Positions 43,155 to 56,595 are shown, counted from the first letter of the stretch. The stretch is 64,000 nucleotides of DNA from Pleurodeles waltl (GCF_031143425.1 NC_090447.1:139457106-139521105); one strand, 5' to 3'. Made by a program: numbers and translations. Notes: generated by a model from the sequence alone, not told the origin.

Positions 43155-46100
43155 ATTTGGTAAAAGTGCCCAGTAACAACATGAATGTTTGCATCATAAT
43201 TAAGATGTTCATCACTAATGCACAACAATAATGTATGCCTTTAAAAAAGAACCACAATATACAACCTGTGTTTGTCACTGTTAGAAATTAGAGTAAGTGA
43301 ATGATACACACATTAGCAGAAAGAACATCATCAGCAAACAATTAGTAGGAATCCAAAATAAGGCCCGGACAAAGGTATTCTCAAATCACATTTTTTATAA
43401 GTATGAGATAACTCTCTCATATTTTCTGTAAGAGTCACTCTGCAAGAGTCACTCCAAAAAATAACATCAAAGACTCTAAGCCAGAAAGCTTGAAGTCAGG
43501 TTAGCATGCTCATAACTTGCCTTTTATTTACACTGCCAAAATAAACCTCATCTGGAAGGGGCATCTATGGGGCAGAGAGCAGGTACCTCAATGATCTTAG
43601 TGGGGGGTGTCCTTGGGTTTGGGAGGAGAGGAGTTGGGTTTCGGAGGGGAGGATTTGGGTTTGAGGGTGGTGGGTTCGGGAGTGGTGGGTTTGGGTTTGG
43701 GAGGGGTGAGTTTGTGTATTGGAGGGGTGGGTTTGGTAGGGGTGGTATGGGACTTGGAAGAGTGGATTTATATTTCATAGGGGCTGGATGGGATTTGGAA
43801 AGGGTCAGAGACAGGGAAAAAAGTTGGCCATCATTAGAAAAATAGGTAGGGTGTTTGGGAGGGAGTTGGGTTTGGGAGGTAGAGGGGGTGGCTGCTCTGA
43901 TGTAAGAGTATGTGTTGAAGGTGTGGTTGCTTGAGGGTCCGGTGTATATGCTGTAACCTTAGATTTGTGTGTTTTACTGATTGTTGAGTGGGTGAATGTG
44001 GGCATTTGTGTTGAGCATATATGTGTTTGGATGTGCGTGTAAGGGATGTGGTATGTGTTGATGTGGTGTCAGTGGGTGTGCTGCTGCATGGATGTGTGGT
44101 GTTGGATGTGCTGACTGGGTGTGTACCTGTGGTAACACAAAAGGATGATGGACGGAGTGCTGAACAATGCAAACACTCACCCTCAGTCACAAGTCTGGGT
44201 TCAATCCATTGTTTTTTTGCTCACCATGCCACCCCAGTTTGGACCCAGCCATATGCAAATCAGTCTTGACCATGTTCCTCATAGGAACAGTGCAGCCTGA
44301 GCTGCCAAGCCAGGTCCTCCTTGGACCGGAAACAAGCATCCTGAGACTGGTTTCATGGTATCACCCTTCATCCGCCAGGCTAGCTTGAATCCAGTGGTAC
44401 AGTGAGCACGGGGCCCATGCCTGGGCATACCCTTCCCACTTAGGGCAACTTCAGCAACTCAAAAGGATGATGCTTAAAGCAAAGATGATGTTGCCCCTTT
44501 TAGGCGGTGGCTACGGCCAACTGGGGGAGAGCAAGAGGGGGGGTGAGACTGGAATGGGGTGGATGAAGACGCAGGTGTCACAGTCTATTCAGGGTCCGCC
44601 CCCACTAGGGACTGCTCTTCATTGGAGGCCTCCGAGGAAGATGTGGAGTCACTGGTGGCCTCCGTACAAGTCCCTTCACCCTCCATGCCACTGGGTCCCT
44701 CAGTGTCTGTGGGGTCCACACACAATCCCTAGTGGCCTGCTTCATGTGTTCGCCGTCACTTTCACCTTGCCCAGTTGAAGCTGGCAACACAGATACAACA
44801 GTTATAGTGTATCTGTGAGAATACAATTGGACATCAATGTACATCACACAACATTTGCAACAAGTTCAGTAATTCCTCATCTCAGCTCACATAGCATGCC
44901 TGTCTTTGTCACTTTAACACTTGTGGTTCACTCCATAACAAAGGGTTTCAACGGCATGAGTTAACACATAGGCCAGGCTTCATCTCTTAACCACTGCAGT
45001 ACATAGCTGGAATTGGTTCACTTCTCCCAAAGGGTAAGATGCTTGGATGGGAATTCTCTGCTCAAAATGCGAAACACAACAACTATGTGATGTTACATTC
45101 TATGTGCAAATGTCCCTTTCAGTATTACAATGCTCTCCATCATCAGTTTCTTCTCTGGGCAGGATTAAGGACACAGAAAAGTTGTTTGACAGATGCACAA
45201 CTCTCTCACCAATGTGGGCACATTCCGTTCTGTTGCTAACAATACAGTTTGGCATAGAAATTCACGCTGGCAATCACTGACTGGCTTGCATGCACATTTG
45301 TGAAGGACCAAGGACTCAGGTCCACCTGCCACTGTCCACATTACCTTATTAGAAGTTTACTGGACAAACTGCCTTCAAACGTGTGTCAGGTAAGGAATGA
45401 TGCTACTTTTGGTGCAGATGCACATTCACGCATTGCCATAGCATCAATTTAGCAATGTTAAGCCTGATATATCATAATTGTGCAGTTTTCCACAGTTTAC
45501 GATAATGAAGCCTACATTCACTACACACATTTGTGACATACCATCACATCACACTGTATAGATGACATGAAAGAACAAGAAAAGAAAATTCAGTGTTACT
45601 TTTGGGCAGCACTGTTGTGACATTATGTTTTGGAAATTCACATGAACATTCATCAAAGAGTTACTAGAATTTTTAACCAGCAAATTGTTACAGGTAGACC
45701 GAAAATACTGATTTTCAGTGATCTCATGTGCACCATCAATACTTGCTAGCTTCTCATGTTACCTAAATTAGGCCTAGAACATCATCTTGGCCACAGCTAT
45801 GTAACCAATCCTGCTGTGAGAGCCATCCCTGGCTACTCACAATCATTCTGACCTACTAAAGGCCAACCTACCTGCACAATTCTGGTACATAATCATACTC
45901 AAAGCTACATTGTCATCCTGCCTAAACTTCCAAGATTCAAAACTGATGGTCTGCATCACATACAGTGACTGAGGGCAAGATAGAAGGGCTGCTATGTGTC
46001 AATGAGAGCAAAGATTTGTGGGTTGTTTGAACAAGAATGTTTTGCAATGGGACAGACTGGGATGGATGATGGTGAGCCAGTGTCATCTGAACTTGCTGCA

Positions 46101-47355
46101 CCTAAAATAGGTTTACCTATATGTGACTCCATGACAGATTTAAATCATACACAGCGACCTAATACACAATATGTGCTAGAATCCCATGCTACAGTACAGC
46201 ATCAGAAAACTCTGCTCTACATTTTTCCATCAACATCACTTTCATTTAAACATTGACTGTATGTTGTCAGACATAATACTAGTACACCGTCTGCTGGCCA
46301 CTGATAGTCAGTGGCCTGCAGTTTGTTTGATGAAATAAGATTTGTGTGTTACATGGACACAGATTGCAGCTTCTACTTTCAGGTGACTTAACATTGCCAT
46401 GCACAAACAGTTCAGATATTGATCACAAACATCTGTCTCAGCTACCTCTTTCTGTCAACTCCAAGCACAACACTACCCACATTACCAAAGAGGAAGCAAA
46501 CAGCATGTGAATCAAAAAGGAAGAGGTTACTTAGTCAGACATTCCCCAATCAGAAATGTACCTGTTCCTCTAAGGTCCCATAGAGTTGGTTGTACAGGGC
46601 AGAACCTCCATGGCAAGGAGCTCCAGCTCCTCAGGGCAGAAGACAGTGCCCCTGACACCTTCTTTGTCCGGCAAACTGGCTTCCAGAGGTTGTTAACAGA
46701 AGCAAAAAACAAGGAGGTCTTGATGGCTGCAGTGTTAGGAGGCAAGTAAGTGTTTCTTCACAACGCGGTGTACAAGAACACGGCAGACACGATCTGTGAC
46801 GGAAACAGATACAGCCATTGGCTTTCGTATGCATCCATCACAAACGTTAGCCTGTGGTAGGGCCCGTCGTGGAGTCTACCAACTGCTACATGGTCAACTT
46901 AAGCTGATGGCCGTCAGGTAACCAATGCCCTGACGGCAAGGTCAGGCAAAACCCATTTTAGGGTGCAAAGCTGTGCATTTTTCAATTGTTAGTGCATCAC
47001 CAGAACTTTAAATGAAGGTTAGTGCATTTCTAAATCTCATATACAAACAACACTTTTTTTGGACAGATATGACACAATAAAATGTGGACTTTGACTGTGT
47101 TTGATAACGAATGTTCCACTCGGAAAGTACTACCTTTGTTAATGGTATTTAAAAAAAAAAAAAAGTAAATGTATTAATTGCACATAATGACAAAATATAT
47201 ATTTTATTTTGTTTTACATTTTTGCAGTCCAAATATTTGATGTCAATATGTGTACATGTGATACCCAAAGACATATATACTGTTACCAAGAAGTCAGATG
47301 TGTTTTTACATTAAAAGTATAGTGTGACCATTTCATGTAATCTTTTCTTTTCCAG
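43155..47355 (+). other. Intron 1 of H5 transposase, no gene
   Basis: The sequence between H3 and the acceptor TTTTCCAG (47348-47355) has no recognised protein. It holds a G-rich simple repeat (43595-43800) and a possible SINE-like segment around 44180-44480 with a B-box-like GGGTTCAATCC (44198-44208). The rest is AT-rich. Confidence 0.5.
43595..43800 (+). repeat. G-rich degenerate repeat, quadruplex-prone
   Basis: Irregular repeats of GGGTTTGGGAGGGG-type units have many closely spaced G triplets on plus. The minus-strand Pro/Asn-rich ORF is a by-product. Confidence 0.7.
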
Positions 47356-48011
47356 ACGCACAATCGTCTGAACCCAGCCATGGGTAGGAGGCAAACGCCT
47401 CAGATGTTCCATCCCTTTCCAGACCTTGCTCCATGGAGGAAAGAGACGTCATCAAGCAATATCATCTAAATAGGCAAGCTATTCTGGATTTGGGTCAGCA
47501 GTTGAAGCCTGATCTCCTGCCTCACACTATGAATCCAACAGTCATAACACCAATAGTAAAAACTCATGGCAGTACTGCTTTTTGTAGCCATTTGAACCTT
47601 TCAATACTCTGTGGCATTATCTGGGGCATGTTCTAGACAACTTTTAGTGGTGTGCTACAAGAAGTCCTTGTTTACTTGATGAAAAAAATCAACAGCTACA
47701 TCCAATTCCCTTGTCCACAGGAGTTGGCCACCGTGACAGAAGAATTTTATATTTTGGATGGACTACCACATGTGGTTGGAGCAATGGATGGCACACATAT
47801 TGCCTTGGTGCCACCACACCCAGAGAACAGGTCTACCGCAATTGAAAGAACTTCCACTCCATCAATGTGCAGGTTATCTGCTTACCAGACTTATACATCT
47901 CAAGGGTGTGTGCCCTCTTCTCTGGGTCCACACATTATTCATTTATACTATGGAACAGCAGTATACCAATGCAGATGCCACAACGTTGACAAGAGAGGGC
48001 TTGGCTTGTTT
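47356..48011 (+). pseudogene. H5 transposase exon 2
   Basis: It encodes ERDVIKQYHLNRQAILDLGQ, then damaged helical sequence with a stop near 47635, then IQFPCPQELATVTEEFYI and VVGAMDGTHIALVPPHPENR with the first Asp. The region of the second Asp is shifted out of frame (about 47900-47950). The probable donor is GTAAGT at 48012. Confidence 0.78.
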
Positions 48012-48120
48012 GTAAGTACAATATGACATATTAATCTTTTGCCTGAATCCTAGTTTAAGAAGGGAAGAGACAATGGTTTGATATCTGAGCAACCTCTTGA
48101 TATATTGCTCCTGTGTAGGA

Positions 48121-48495
48121 GACTCAGTGTATTCTAACTTACTGTGGTTTTGGCACCGCTGAGGAATCCAACAATGCCAGGGGAAGTCTGCTTCAATGAG
48201 GCCCATGGAAGAACACAGAGGGAAGTGGAGCAGGCTTTTGGAGTCCTGAAGGCTAGTTTTGGGTACCTGGACAAGACTGATGGAGCCTTCCTCTACTCAC
48301 CAGGTGTGCCAAATCATAGCTGCCTACTGCATTCTCTATAATATCCCTCTGAGGAGAGACATCTCTATAATTGCAGACAAGGGAGACTGTATTGAACACC
48401 TGAGTGAGGATGTTGTAATGCCCAATGAAGATGGCAGTGGTGAAGAAGAAGTAGTTGATTTACATCAAGATGAAATTGCCTACTTCTGCACCTGA
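48121..48495 (+). pseudogene. H5 transposase exon 3
   Basis: It follows acceptor TGTGTAG (48120) and a 109-bp intron. FNEAHGRTQREVEQAFGVLKA carries the catalytic Glu. A frameshift near 48300 precedes an IIAAYCILYNIPL end and an acidic tail (stop 48493-48495). Confidence 0.78.
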
Positions 48496-49923
48496 GTGTA
48501 AGTTTACCTTCACAAATTTTAAGCTCCTGTGGCAGTACAACTTGTGACCTAGGAAACATATCTGTCTGCTAGGGTAATTTGTTAGGAATGGTCAGTGCAG
48601 GAAAGTTCAAGGCAAAGATGTTAGAGGATCAGAGTTTCCCCACATTGGGTAATGTGGTCATTGACATAGATGAAAATTGCTTGTGCTAAGTATGTGTCTC
48701 CTCATGACTTGTCAAGTGAGTTCAATTTAATGTGTGGTCAAATCAATTTTCCCTTATTATTATTTTTCAGGGTCATTCACCATGTCATCTTTATTTGTAC
48801 ATTTAAACATGGTGACATTTGCTGTGATATGCTGTTATTTAGAAGTACAAAGTGAGCATGTGTTGATCCTGGGACAGACACCCACTTAGGATAGACAATT
48901 ATTTTCCAGAGACAACTTGCACTCTGATAGTATAGAAGTTCAGAAGATTGTATCCAACCTGTTTTCTGTGTGATGCTGTTATCAAGGCAATTTGTGCAAT
49001 TTGAGTTGCTCAAACCACATGTGCATGTGAAGCCCTAGCACTGTTCTTCCTTTACAATGACTAATTCTTAAATTACAGTGGAGGTAGCAATTAATGTGTT
49101 TCTTTACAGGTGATTGAACTTTTTATTAGCACACCTCTGAATGGTGAATTTGTCATAGCACCAGGTACAACCACAGTGTCCTGTATTGCTCATGTGGCCT
49201 CAAATGCTGTTACTGTCATGATGTAGACTATTGATGTTATTGATCTAGGATTCCCATTGTGAGGGCAGGATGTATGGCTCCAACTGAGGCCATGAATCAG
49301 TGATAGTTTGCCTATTTCATTTTTTCCCATTGTATATTCCCTTTCCTCCTTGGTTTCAAGGTTGTGGAGTATATAATCTCAAATGGTACAGACTAATGAT
49401 GTTAGTACTGGTTTTTATAACCCAGATTCAATTTCTACGAGGACCTGTTGCCAACATTTCTATGTTCCAAATACATTCTGAGTTTGTTTTCATTGACTAA
49501 ATTGGTTAACACTTCACGTCTTTGTAATTGCAAAAAATTTTCCCAACTAAATGTTCTAAAGATTTGTCAACATGATTCAGAAAAATGGACGTGGCAAAAG
49601 AAATGCCACAAATAATCCAAAAAGAGTCTTGTACTCTGTGTCCAATACATTTATTAGCATAACACAAAAACAAGAGTGAGGTGTTTTACAAAAAAGATTA
49701 AATAAAAAAAGAGTTTATTATGGTGGATGGAAACATGATAGTAGAACCAAAAACAGTTTGAGGTCCAATATCCAAAATTCAGCTGTCCTCAGAAAAGGTA
49801 AATGTGTCCATGAAATAGTCTACAGAGTGAATGGTAGACACACAAGGAGGAAATTAGGTTCTGAGTCACTAGGGGGTGGTGTTATTGGTCTTGCCATCCT
49901 CTCATGGTGGTCTGGATAACTGT
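48496..49923. other. Intergenic sequence between convergent H5 genes
   Basis: AT-rich 3' flanks of the H5 transposase and Myb-like genes. No domain or repeat boundary was seen. Confidence 0.5.
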
Positions 49924-50691
49924 CTATTCTGGGGATGAGGGGTGCAGAGGTATAGGGACCTGGATGGTAAGAGCAGGCTCCTTATGTGTCAGGGCCTCCC
50001 GGTCTGTGACTGGCAGTGGTGTACTTTGCCCACATGTGAAGGGATCACATACAGGGGAAGATGGTACAGGAAGGGCCCTGGACATATGGTGATAAATCTC
50101 AAATAGCACCCCAGTCAGGAAGCTCATTTTTTCATTGTGTGTCTGTAGTTCCAAAATGTGTTCCCTCTGCACCTCCTTTATTTCCTGGAGCTCAGTTATA
50201 ACCTGGCCCATCAAGGCTTGGGACTGTTGGACTGACCCCAAGACTTGGTCAATGATAGTCTGGCTAACAAAAACCCTAGTAGCCCCCCTTGTCTGGCTCA
50301 CAGGTTCCCTCCCGGGAGTCCTACTCCACTAGCCTGTGCTGTTGATGAAGTGTGCCCCAAACCACTAGGTCCTGGCAGAACTGGAGGCTGTGTTGTTGGT
50401 GTCTTAACAGGAAGCAGGACTGAGGGGCACAGGATTGGTGTGTAGGTCCTCAATGCACAAGAAGTTGTGGTGTCCTCATGCTGAGATGTTGGTGCAAAAG
50501 TGGTTGGAGGTGTGTGTGTGTGGGGAAGGATTAACTCACTGGAGCTGTCTGGCCAGACAGACCAGATGGACCAGCTGGTTCGTGGTCATCCTGACTTGCA
50601 GCATTGGAGTCGTCTCTTAAGGCTTGCTCCTGGGCTGGAATGGAGGTGTTTTGGCTGGCAGATGGTGGTGCACTGGGCTGAGTGTTTGGAC
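49924..50691 (-). CDS. H5 Myb-like gene exon 2
   Basis: After acceptor TTCACAG (50692-50698) the minus strand encodes Pro/Ser/Thr-rich sequence (NTQPSAPPSASQNTS; EPAGPSGLSGQTAP). It then gives a coiled coil with SQTIIDQVLGSVQQSQALMG and LQEIKEVQREHILELQTHN, with the stop at 49924. Frame continuity between 50300 and 50530 was not proved. Confidence 0.65.
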
Positions 50692-51789
50692 CTGTGAAGG
50701 TTACAGAGGATATGTAATTAAAATATAGTTTGTGCATCTCATGTGTCTTTGTCTACAAAAGGGCCAACCTAAAACTAGAAAGAGAGGGATAGACTGATTA
50801 GTCCTTTGTGTTGTTTTACCTATGAAGCCTGATTTACACAAGTGACAATTCCAGTGCTGACCTTGTAGATATGTCCTGAAATGCAAAAGTGTTATTTCAG
50901 ATTTGTAGGTTACATGTGATAGACATTAAACCCAACCCAGTAATCATTAGATTGGAGTACTGGACCATTCCAATGACCTTTCAGGTTGCAATACATTGGA
51001 TACAAATGGTTCATAATGCTTCTGAAACTGTAATTGGTCATCATATGGACAGTGACATGTCACTTGTGTGTGGTTACTAATTATAATCAGCATGCCACAA
51101 CACATTTTGGATATCTTGTATTCAAATGACAATGAATAATGCAAGCATTTTCATAAATTCAATGCAGCTATGAGCAGGTTTCAACATGGTTGAGATACAC
51201 AATAAGTGATATTTCAGTCCATAGCATGACATGGTGACTGTCAAATGCACTAGTTTTTTAAATGTGTGTACATATGGAGTTATTGTTTTTCAGATCCAGA
51301 AACTGAGCATCATGGTAGTTGTAGTCATTTGTTGACAACATAGCTAATACTTGTTTGAAAAGTAAGTTACACATTTCACTTTCAATGACTACATTGGAGA
51401 TAAATACATGTTTGCAAATTGTACACACATATGGATATGATGCAACTAGGAGAAAATACCGCTAAGAAAAACCCTACTTTCCTGTGAAAATGGATGTAGT
51501 TTTGGGCCTTTTTTGTACAAGCAAAACAACACACATTGATAGACAGTAATGGACAGAGCCCATGCAAGGGATGATCCATGGGGAACTACACACACTCTGA
51601 CATTACATATTGCATCATGTTAGAAGGAGAACTAAAATCATGCCACTCGTAATTTGTATGACACAACATATTTTGTTTGGTGAAAAATAGCTATATCTGT
51701 GTTGCTAAGTTTGTTGCAGCATTGTATACCTCTAACCTAAGGGCAGGACTCTATTAGTGATTAGGGAGACATAGATAGTTCTGACTTAC

Positions 51790-52158
51790 CAGTCTGCACT
51801 CCAGTAGGGATTCCAGTCATGATTCATGATGGAGGATTTGCAAGACTTTCTCCTCCCAGGGAAAGAGATGTAATGGGGTAGAGGAGAACCATCATCAGTC
51901 ATCTGGGCCTCCAGGTGAAGCTTGGAGGCCAGTGAATGAACTTTCTCCCACAGGTCATTCCACCTCTTCCTAATCTCCTCCTTTGTGCACTGGTTGTTAG
52001 CTACAGCATTCACTCTCTCAACTATACATTTGCCTTTTCTGAGAAATTGTAGTATTTTGGACTTGTGGTTCAAACAATTGTGGCTCTACTCTAATGATTT
52101 AATCTACCATGACAGACAAGTCTCCCTCTGAAAAACGGGGATTTCTCCTCCTTGCCAT
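51790..52158 (-). pseudogene. H5 Myb/SANT-like gene exon 1
   Basis: The start at 52156-52158 gives MARRRNPRFSEGDLSVMVD, then a stop, IIRVEPQLFEPQVQ, a frame change near 52070, and VERVNAVANNQCTKEEIRK with RWNDLWEKVHSLASK. The donor is G|GTAAGTC at 51789. The domain matches the other elements despite different terminal repeats. Confidence 0.75.
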
Positions 52159-52284
52159 AGTGAATTACTGGGAAAAACTAAACTAGTGCCCAAAAAGATG
52201 AGGGAGTATCAACTAAATATGGTTAAAAACAGAGGGAGAGTAACACAGGTGTTTGTAATTGTCCAATTTATAACAGGTGTGAGC

Positions 52285-52690
52285 TACTATCAATCAATCA
52301 GGCATTGCTTATTTAGCACAGCTACTCACCCGTACGTGTCTCAAGGTGCTGGGGGAGGGTGGTTTGCATAGCCATCAGTGATGTGGTTCGCCAAAAAGCC
52401 ATGTCTTCAGGTCCTTCGTGAAGTTGAGGAGGGCGGTAGTTTGCCTGAGGTGAAGCAGGAGGGTGTTCTAGGCCGCGGCTGTGATGTGGGAGAAATAGCT
52501 TCCCCCTGTTCTTGATTTCCTGAAGGGGGGTACTTTGGTGAGGGAAAGCTGGGCTGATCGGAGGGTCCTGTGGGGTATGTGGAAGTTTAGTCGGCTGTTC
52601 AGGTAGGCTGGTCTGGTGTCATGGAGGGCTTTGTGGGTGTGGATGAGGATCTTGAAGGTGCTAGGATACGAGCTACTAGCATCCAACCAA
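52285..52690 (-). pseudogene. L2-type LINE 3' fragment
   Basis: The minus strand encodes FKILIHTHKALHDTRPAYLN and PHRTLRSAQLSLTKVPPFRK, a typical L2-type ORF2 C-terminus. It ends in an ATCA-type tail at 52290-52300. It is 5'-truncated and lies inside H5 near its right end. Confidence 0.78.
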
Positions 52691-53018
52691 TGACCACAGC
52701 CATAGTACTATACTGACCAGGTCTGCGACTCACTCCCGTCATGGGGCTGACACACCACCAGTAGAACTGTGATTTAAATAGACTTGTGGAGATGCCGCCG
52801 TTAAGAAGGTGACTGGGTGCTAATCATCAGCAATGCAGTCTGCTGTGTCGGCTGTGTAATGCAGCTGGTGGGACCGAGTACACTCCGTGGTGACAGTCTT
52901 AGGCTTTGCTGCAGTACATCTAAACATGGCAGGAGGGAGACCACCGATGTGATGGTCTTTTCACTCCTGCCACCGACGCAGCTTGGCTGCAATCCTGCCA
53001 AGATCTAAATCGGGCCCT

Positions 53019-54410
53019 TAATCTTTGCGGTCTCCATAACTGAATGCCAGGCATGAGTCGCAGGGCAGGATCCATGTTTTCTACCCTTGGAAAAAGTATT
53101 TGATGCAATTAATTGGCCCTAGTTTCATCAGATGGTGCAGAACTATATTTTTCGCCCCTGATAACGGTTGCCCCTTGTCTCCATTGCGCTTTCTCTTATG
53201 ATGGATCCATTGGCTGCCCTTATTCACTCCTGTCCTGAAATTAGAGGACTCTGCATTTCTAAAGTGGAGAGGGATGAGGAGAAAGTCTCATTGTATGTGG
53301 ACATACTTCTCCACGTTACTGAACTGGCAACCACAATTCCGGTTATCATTCAAGTGTTTGAGTCATATGGAACATATTCCTGTTATCATGTTAATGGAGT
53401 AAATTGGTGCTCTGTCACTCTCTTGGCCGCCTAGACCTGGCCCTCTTTCCCGAACGCTCAGGGTGGAGACTGCTGGATTTCAGTATTTGGGTATATTTGT
53501 GACTCCCCACATAGAGGTATGTCTGTCCAGGAACCTGAGCCATTTGATATCCAACTTCTAAAAGGAGGCGAAGAGGTGACGTGTACTGTCACTTACTCTA
53601 AAGGGAAGGGCCACTGTCTTAAAAATGATAACGCTCCCCAAAGAGTTTTATGCCTCACAAAATGCATATTACCTGATTTCTAAGGAGAAGTTTGCTAACA
53701 TTGTGGGACACCTGTGGGCTCTTCTGTGGGATAGCGGTCATGCCAGGATAGCCCCTTCAATGCATCCCATACGATGGAGGGATTGCTCTCTGACATGTAA
53801 GAGTCTACTACTGGGTGTCCGATATGATGGCATTTACCAATTGGTCTTTTGTGCCGCAGGACCACTCTACCTACAAGCCGGAGTGAACACAGTTTACCAC
53901 CTGGTCCTGCCTCCACTACCTCTATGGTGGTAAGGGTATTCAGAAGATACTACCAGGAACACAGGTAGATATTGAGGCCTGGAGAAAAGCCACTAGATAT
54001 ATGGGTTGGGCGAGGAGGTGTACGCAAGTAACTCCACTCTGCAAAGGGTTATGGTTGTGTGAGATGGGGAAACTGAAAGAGTTTGGCTCCTGGGATTTGA
54101 TGGGGCTCTTACAACTAGGGGATCTTCTGGAGGACGGTGGTGGGATGCCTTTCTCATCCCACCAAAGGGAATATCACATGCTTTTGAACCAATATTTGAA
54201 ATACATGCAGTTGCGGCACACTTTGCAGGCAGAGGGCCTGGGGAAGTTGGACATGCTCAAATACAACCCTCTTGAGGCACCTGTGTGTGAGGGTCTGTGC
54301 TTCTCTGTAATCAGATCTTCTGATCTGTTGCTTCAGTTTCCCAGACCTAGAAGTTCGTTCTCTTCTTTTTTCCTTTCCCTTTCTTATGAACTGCATATCT
54401 ATTGCACTAC
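53019..54410 (+). pseudogene. L1-type LINE, 3' part
   Basis: It resumes the L1 frame interrupted at 37394. PLVSIALSLMMDPLAALIHS is followed by SLYVDILL, where a YADDILL-type active site is expected, so at least one catalytic residue is lost. Later sequence is dense with stops. The 3' end meets the LTR-like repeat at 54411. Confidence 0.68.
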
Positions 54411-55893
54411 TGTTAGAAATGGGGTCTTTGGTTGGCAGGCAGGTTACCCACTGTCCAAGCAAGGAACCTCACTTTCGTCAGGGGAAAGGAGAAACACACC
54501 TGGTTAACCCCCACTCATCCCCTTGGTAGCTTGACATGAGCAGGCAGGCTCAACTCAAAAGCAATGTGTAAAGTGCCAACACACACAGTAATACAGTGAA
54601 AGCACTACCATATGGACACCACACCAGTTTAGAAAAACAGGCAATATTTATCTAAATCAAACAAGACCAAAATGACAAAAATCTAACATACTCAGTCAAG
54701 ATATGAATTTTCTAAAATAATAAGAGTATTATTCCATAGAAAACAATGGAAACATTGATTATACACAAAGTTTGTGTCAAAAATAATGAAGCACTGGCGA
54801 GCGTGTATCACAAAATTCAGCGATGTGTCAATTCCTTACTCACAAGTAAGGCTGTGCATCATTTACTTCTCTGGTCGGGTCGGCAATGCGTTGTTCTCCG
54901 GATGGGCCACCTCGGATCTGTGCAGGTTCACGATGACTTTGATGCCCAGTGACGATGTGGGAGAAGTTCGGTCGCACGGTGTTAGAAAACCATGCTGCGT
55001 GGGGTTTGCGTCATTACAAGCAGCCACAAGCGGGTGTTGCATCGTTTCTTCAGCCACAATACGTCAATCTCTGAGCCATGATGCAAGTGGAGTGTCGATT
55101 TTTGCCGCGAAGCGTGTGGTGCCCCGTTTTTCAGCCATGTTGCAGGTGGTGCATTGAAAACTTTGTCACATGGTGTTCTCTGCATGGATTTCAGTCCTTG
55201 TTCTGCCAACTCCATTTCTCAAGAGCCCAGGGTCTGGATAGGACAGGGCAGGAGTCTCAGCAGAAAGTCCAGGTGCTGGCAGAGGAAGTCTTTGATTCCC
55301 CTGAGACTTCAAAACAGGAGGCCTGCTCAGTTCAAGCCCTTGGAGATTCTTCTAAAGCAGAAATGCACAACATAGTCCAGTCTTTGTCCCCTTTCACAGG
55401 CAGAAGCAGCAATTGAAGGATAGCCCAACAAAGCACAGTCACAGAAAGGGGCAGCACTTCTCCTCAGCTCCTCTCCTTGGCAGAGGTTCCTCTTGTTCCT
55501 AGAAGTAATCTAAAAATCTGGGGTTTTGGGTCCACCACTTATACCCTTTTCTGCCTTTGAAGTTGACAAACTTCAAAGGAAAGTCTCTGCTGTTCACATG
55601 ATCCTGTCTTGCCCAGGCCTGGCCCCAGACACACACCAGGGGGATAGAGACTGCATTTTGTGAGGGTAGGCACAGCCCATTCAGGTGTAAGTGACCACTT
55701 CTCCCTTCACTCTAGCTCAGATGGCCCATCAGGATATGCAGGCTACATACCAGCTCCCTTTGTCTCACTGTCTAGTGGGGATTCACAAACAGCCCAACTG
55801 TCAGTCTGACACAGACAGGGAATCCACAAACAGGCAGAGTCACAGAATGGTTTAAGCAAGAAAATGACCACTTTCTAAAAGTCACACTTAAAA
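54411..55893 (+). repeat. LTR-like repeat, second copy, 3'-truncated
   Basis: It begins TGTTAGAAATGGGGTC and aligns through most of 1705-2860 with many substitutions and some extra sequence (about 55250-55550). It ends about 330 bp before H4. No target duplication can be tested because the 3' end is missing. Confidence 0.65.
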
Positions 55894-56220
55894 ATTCTCC
55901 GTACTGTTAAAATCCAATATATTACTCAATAGGATTCAGAATGCTTCAAAAAAATGTACAACAAATCCAACGAAAGTCCATCTCATAAACAACAACACTG
56001 TATATAACCCCCTAGATCACAAGATTGAATCCCAACAGAAGATCCAGTAAGGGGTTAGAACCCTTCTCATGATAAAGTCCTACACAGTAATTGCCTGGTT
56101 TTCATTCCCTGTTCAAGCCATATCATGGACTTTCTATTCAGCTTGTCAAATGAGAAGGTAATGTCGATGTTTTGGCCTGTGGTGGCAGTCAGAGATCCGT
56201 CAGAACATCATCAGGACTCA
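55894..56220. other. Unassigned sequence left of H4
   Basis: AT-rich sequence ending in CATCATCAGGACTCA next to the H4 terminus. No gene recognised. Confidence 0.4.
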
Positions 56221-56595
56221 GGCCCTCATTATGACATTGGTGGTAAATCCCGCTAACTGCCGCGCTGACGGATGCCAACTTACTGCCACGCTGGCGAATA
56301 TTGGTTCACCATATTATGACACACCAATTCGACAGAATACAGCCACATACACAAATCCGCCAGCCCAAAGGTCAGGGATAAAGTGGCGGTCCCAAAACCC
56401 ACACGGTTACTCCAACAGAACAACGCCCATCACATTATGACACACGAATAACCACAGCGGACATTCAACAGCTGTAAACCATTGACGGTACATACCTCTG
56501 TAGTCAGAATGGACACACACATACAAAACAACACCACATTAGCCTATACCAAAAACACACACCTGACAACTATACACACACCGCACCCACACCCT

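Larger units (their letters stand above)
37395..53018 (+). mobile_element. Harbinger element H5, second TIR family, 15.6 kb
   Basis: The ends are GGGCCTGATTTAGATGTTGG and an inverted GGGCCCGATTTAGATCTTGG, with TAA at 37392-37394 and 53019-53021. The reading frame of the split L1 LINE matches across it. It contains H3 (38439-43151), a decayed transposase gene on plus, a Myb-like gene on minus and an L2 fragment near the right end. Without H3 it is about 10.9 kb, large for this class. TCTAAAT motifs 86 bp apart (52919 and 53004) match copies A and B. Confidence 0.82.

Noticed and set aside
43548..43778. Pro/Asn-rich minus-strand ORF
   Set aside because: It is a translation of the G-rich simple repeat.
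44180..44480. tRNA-derived SINE
   Set aside because: A B-box-like GGGTTCAATCC is present, but no convincing A box, tail or target duplication was found.
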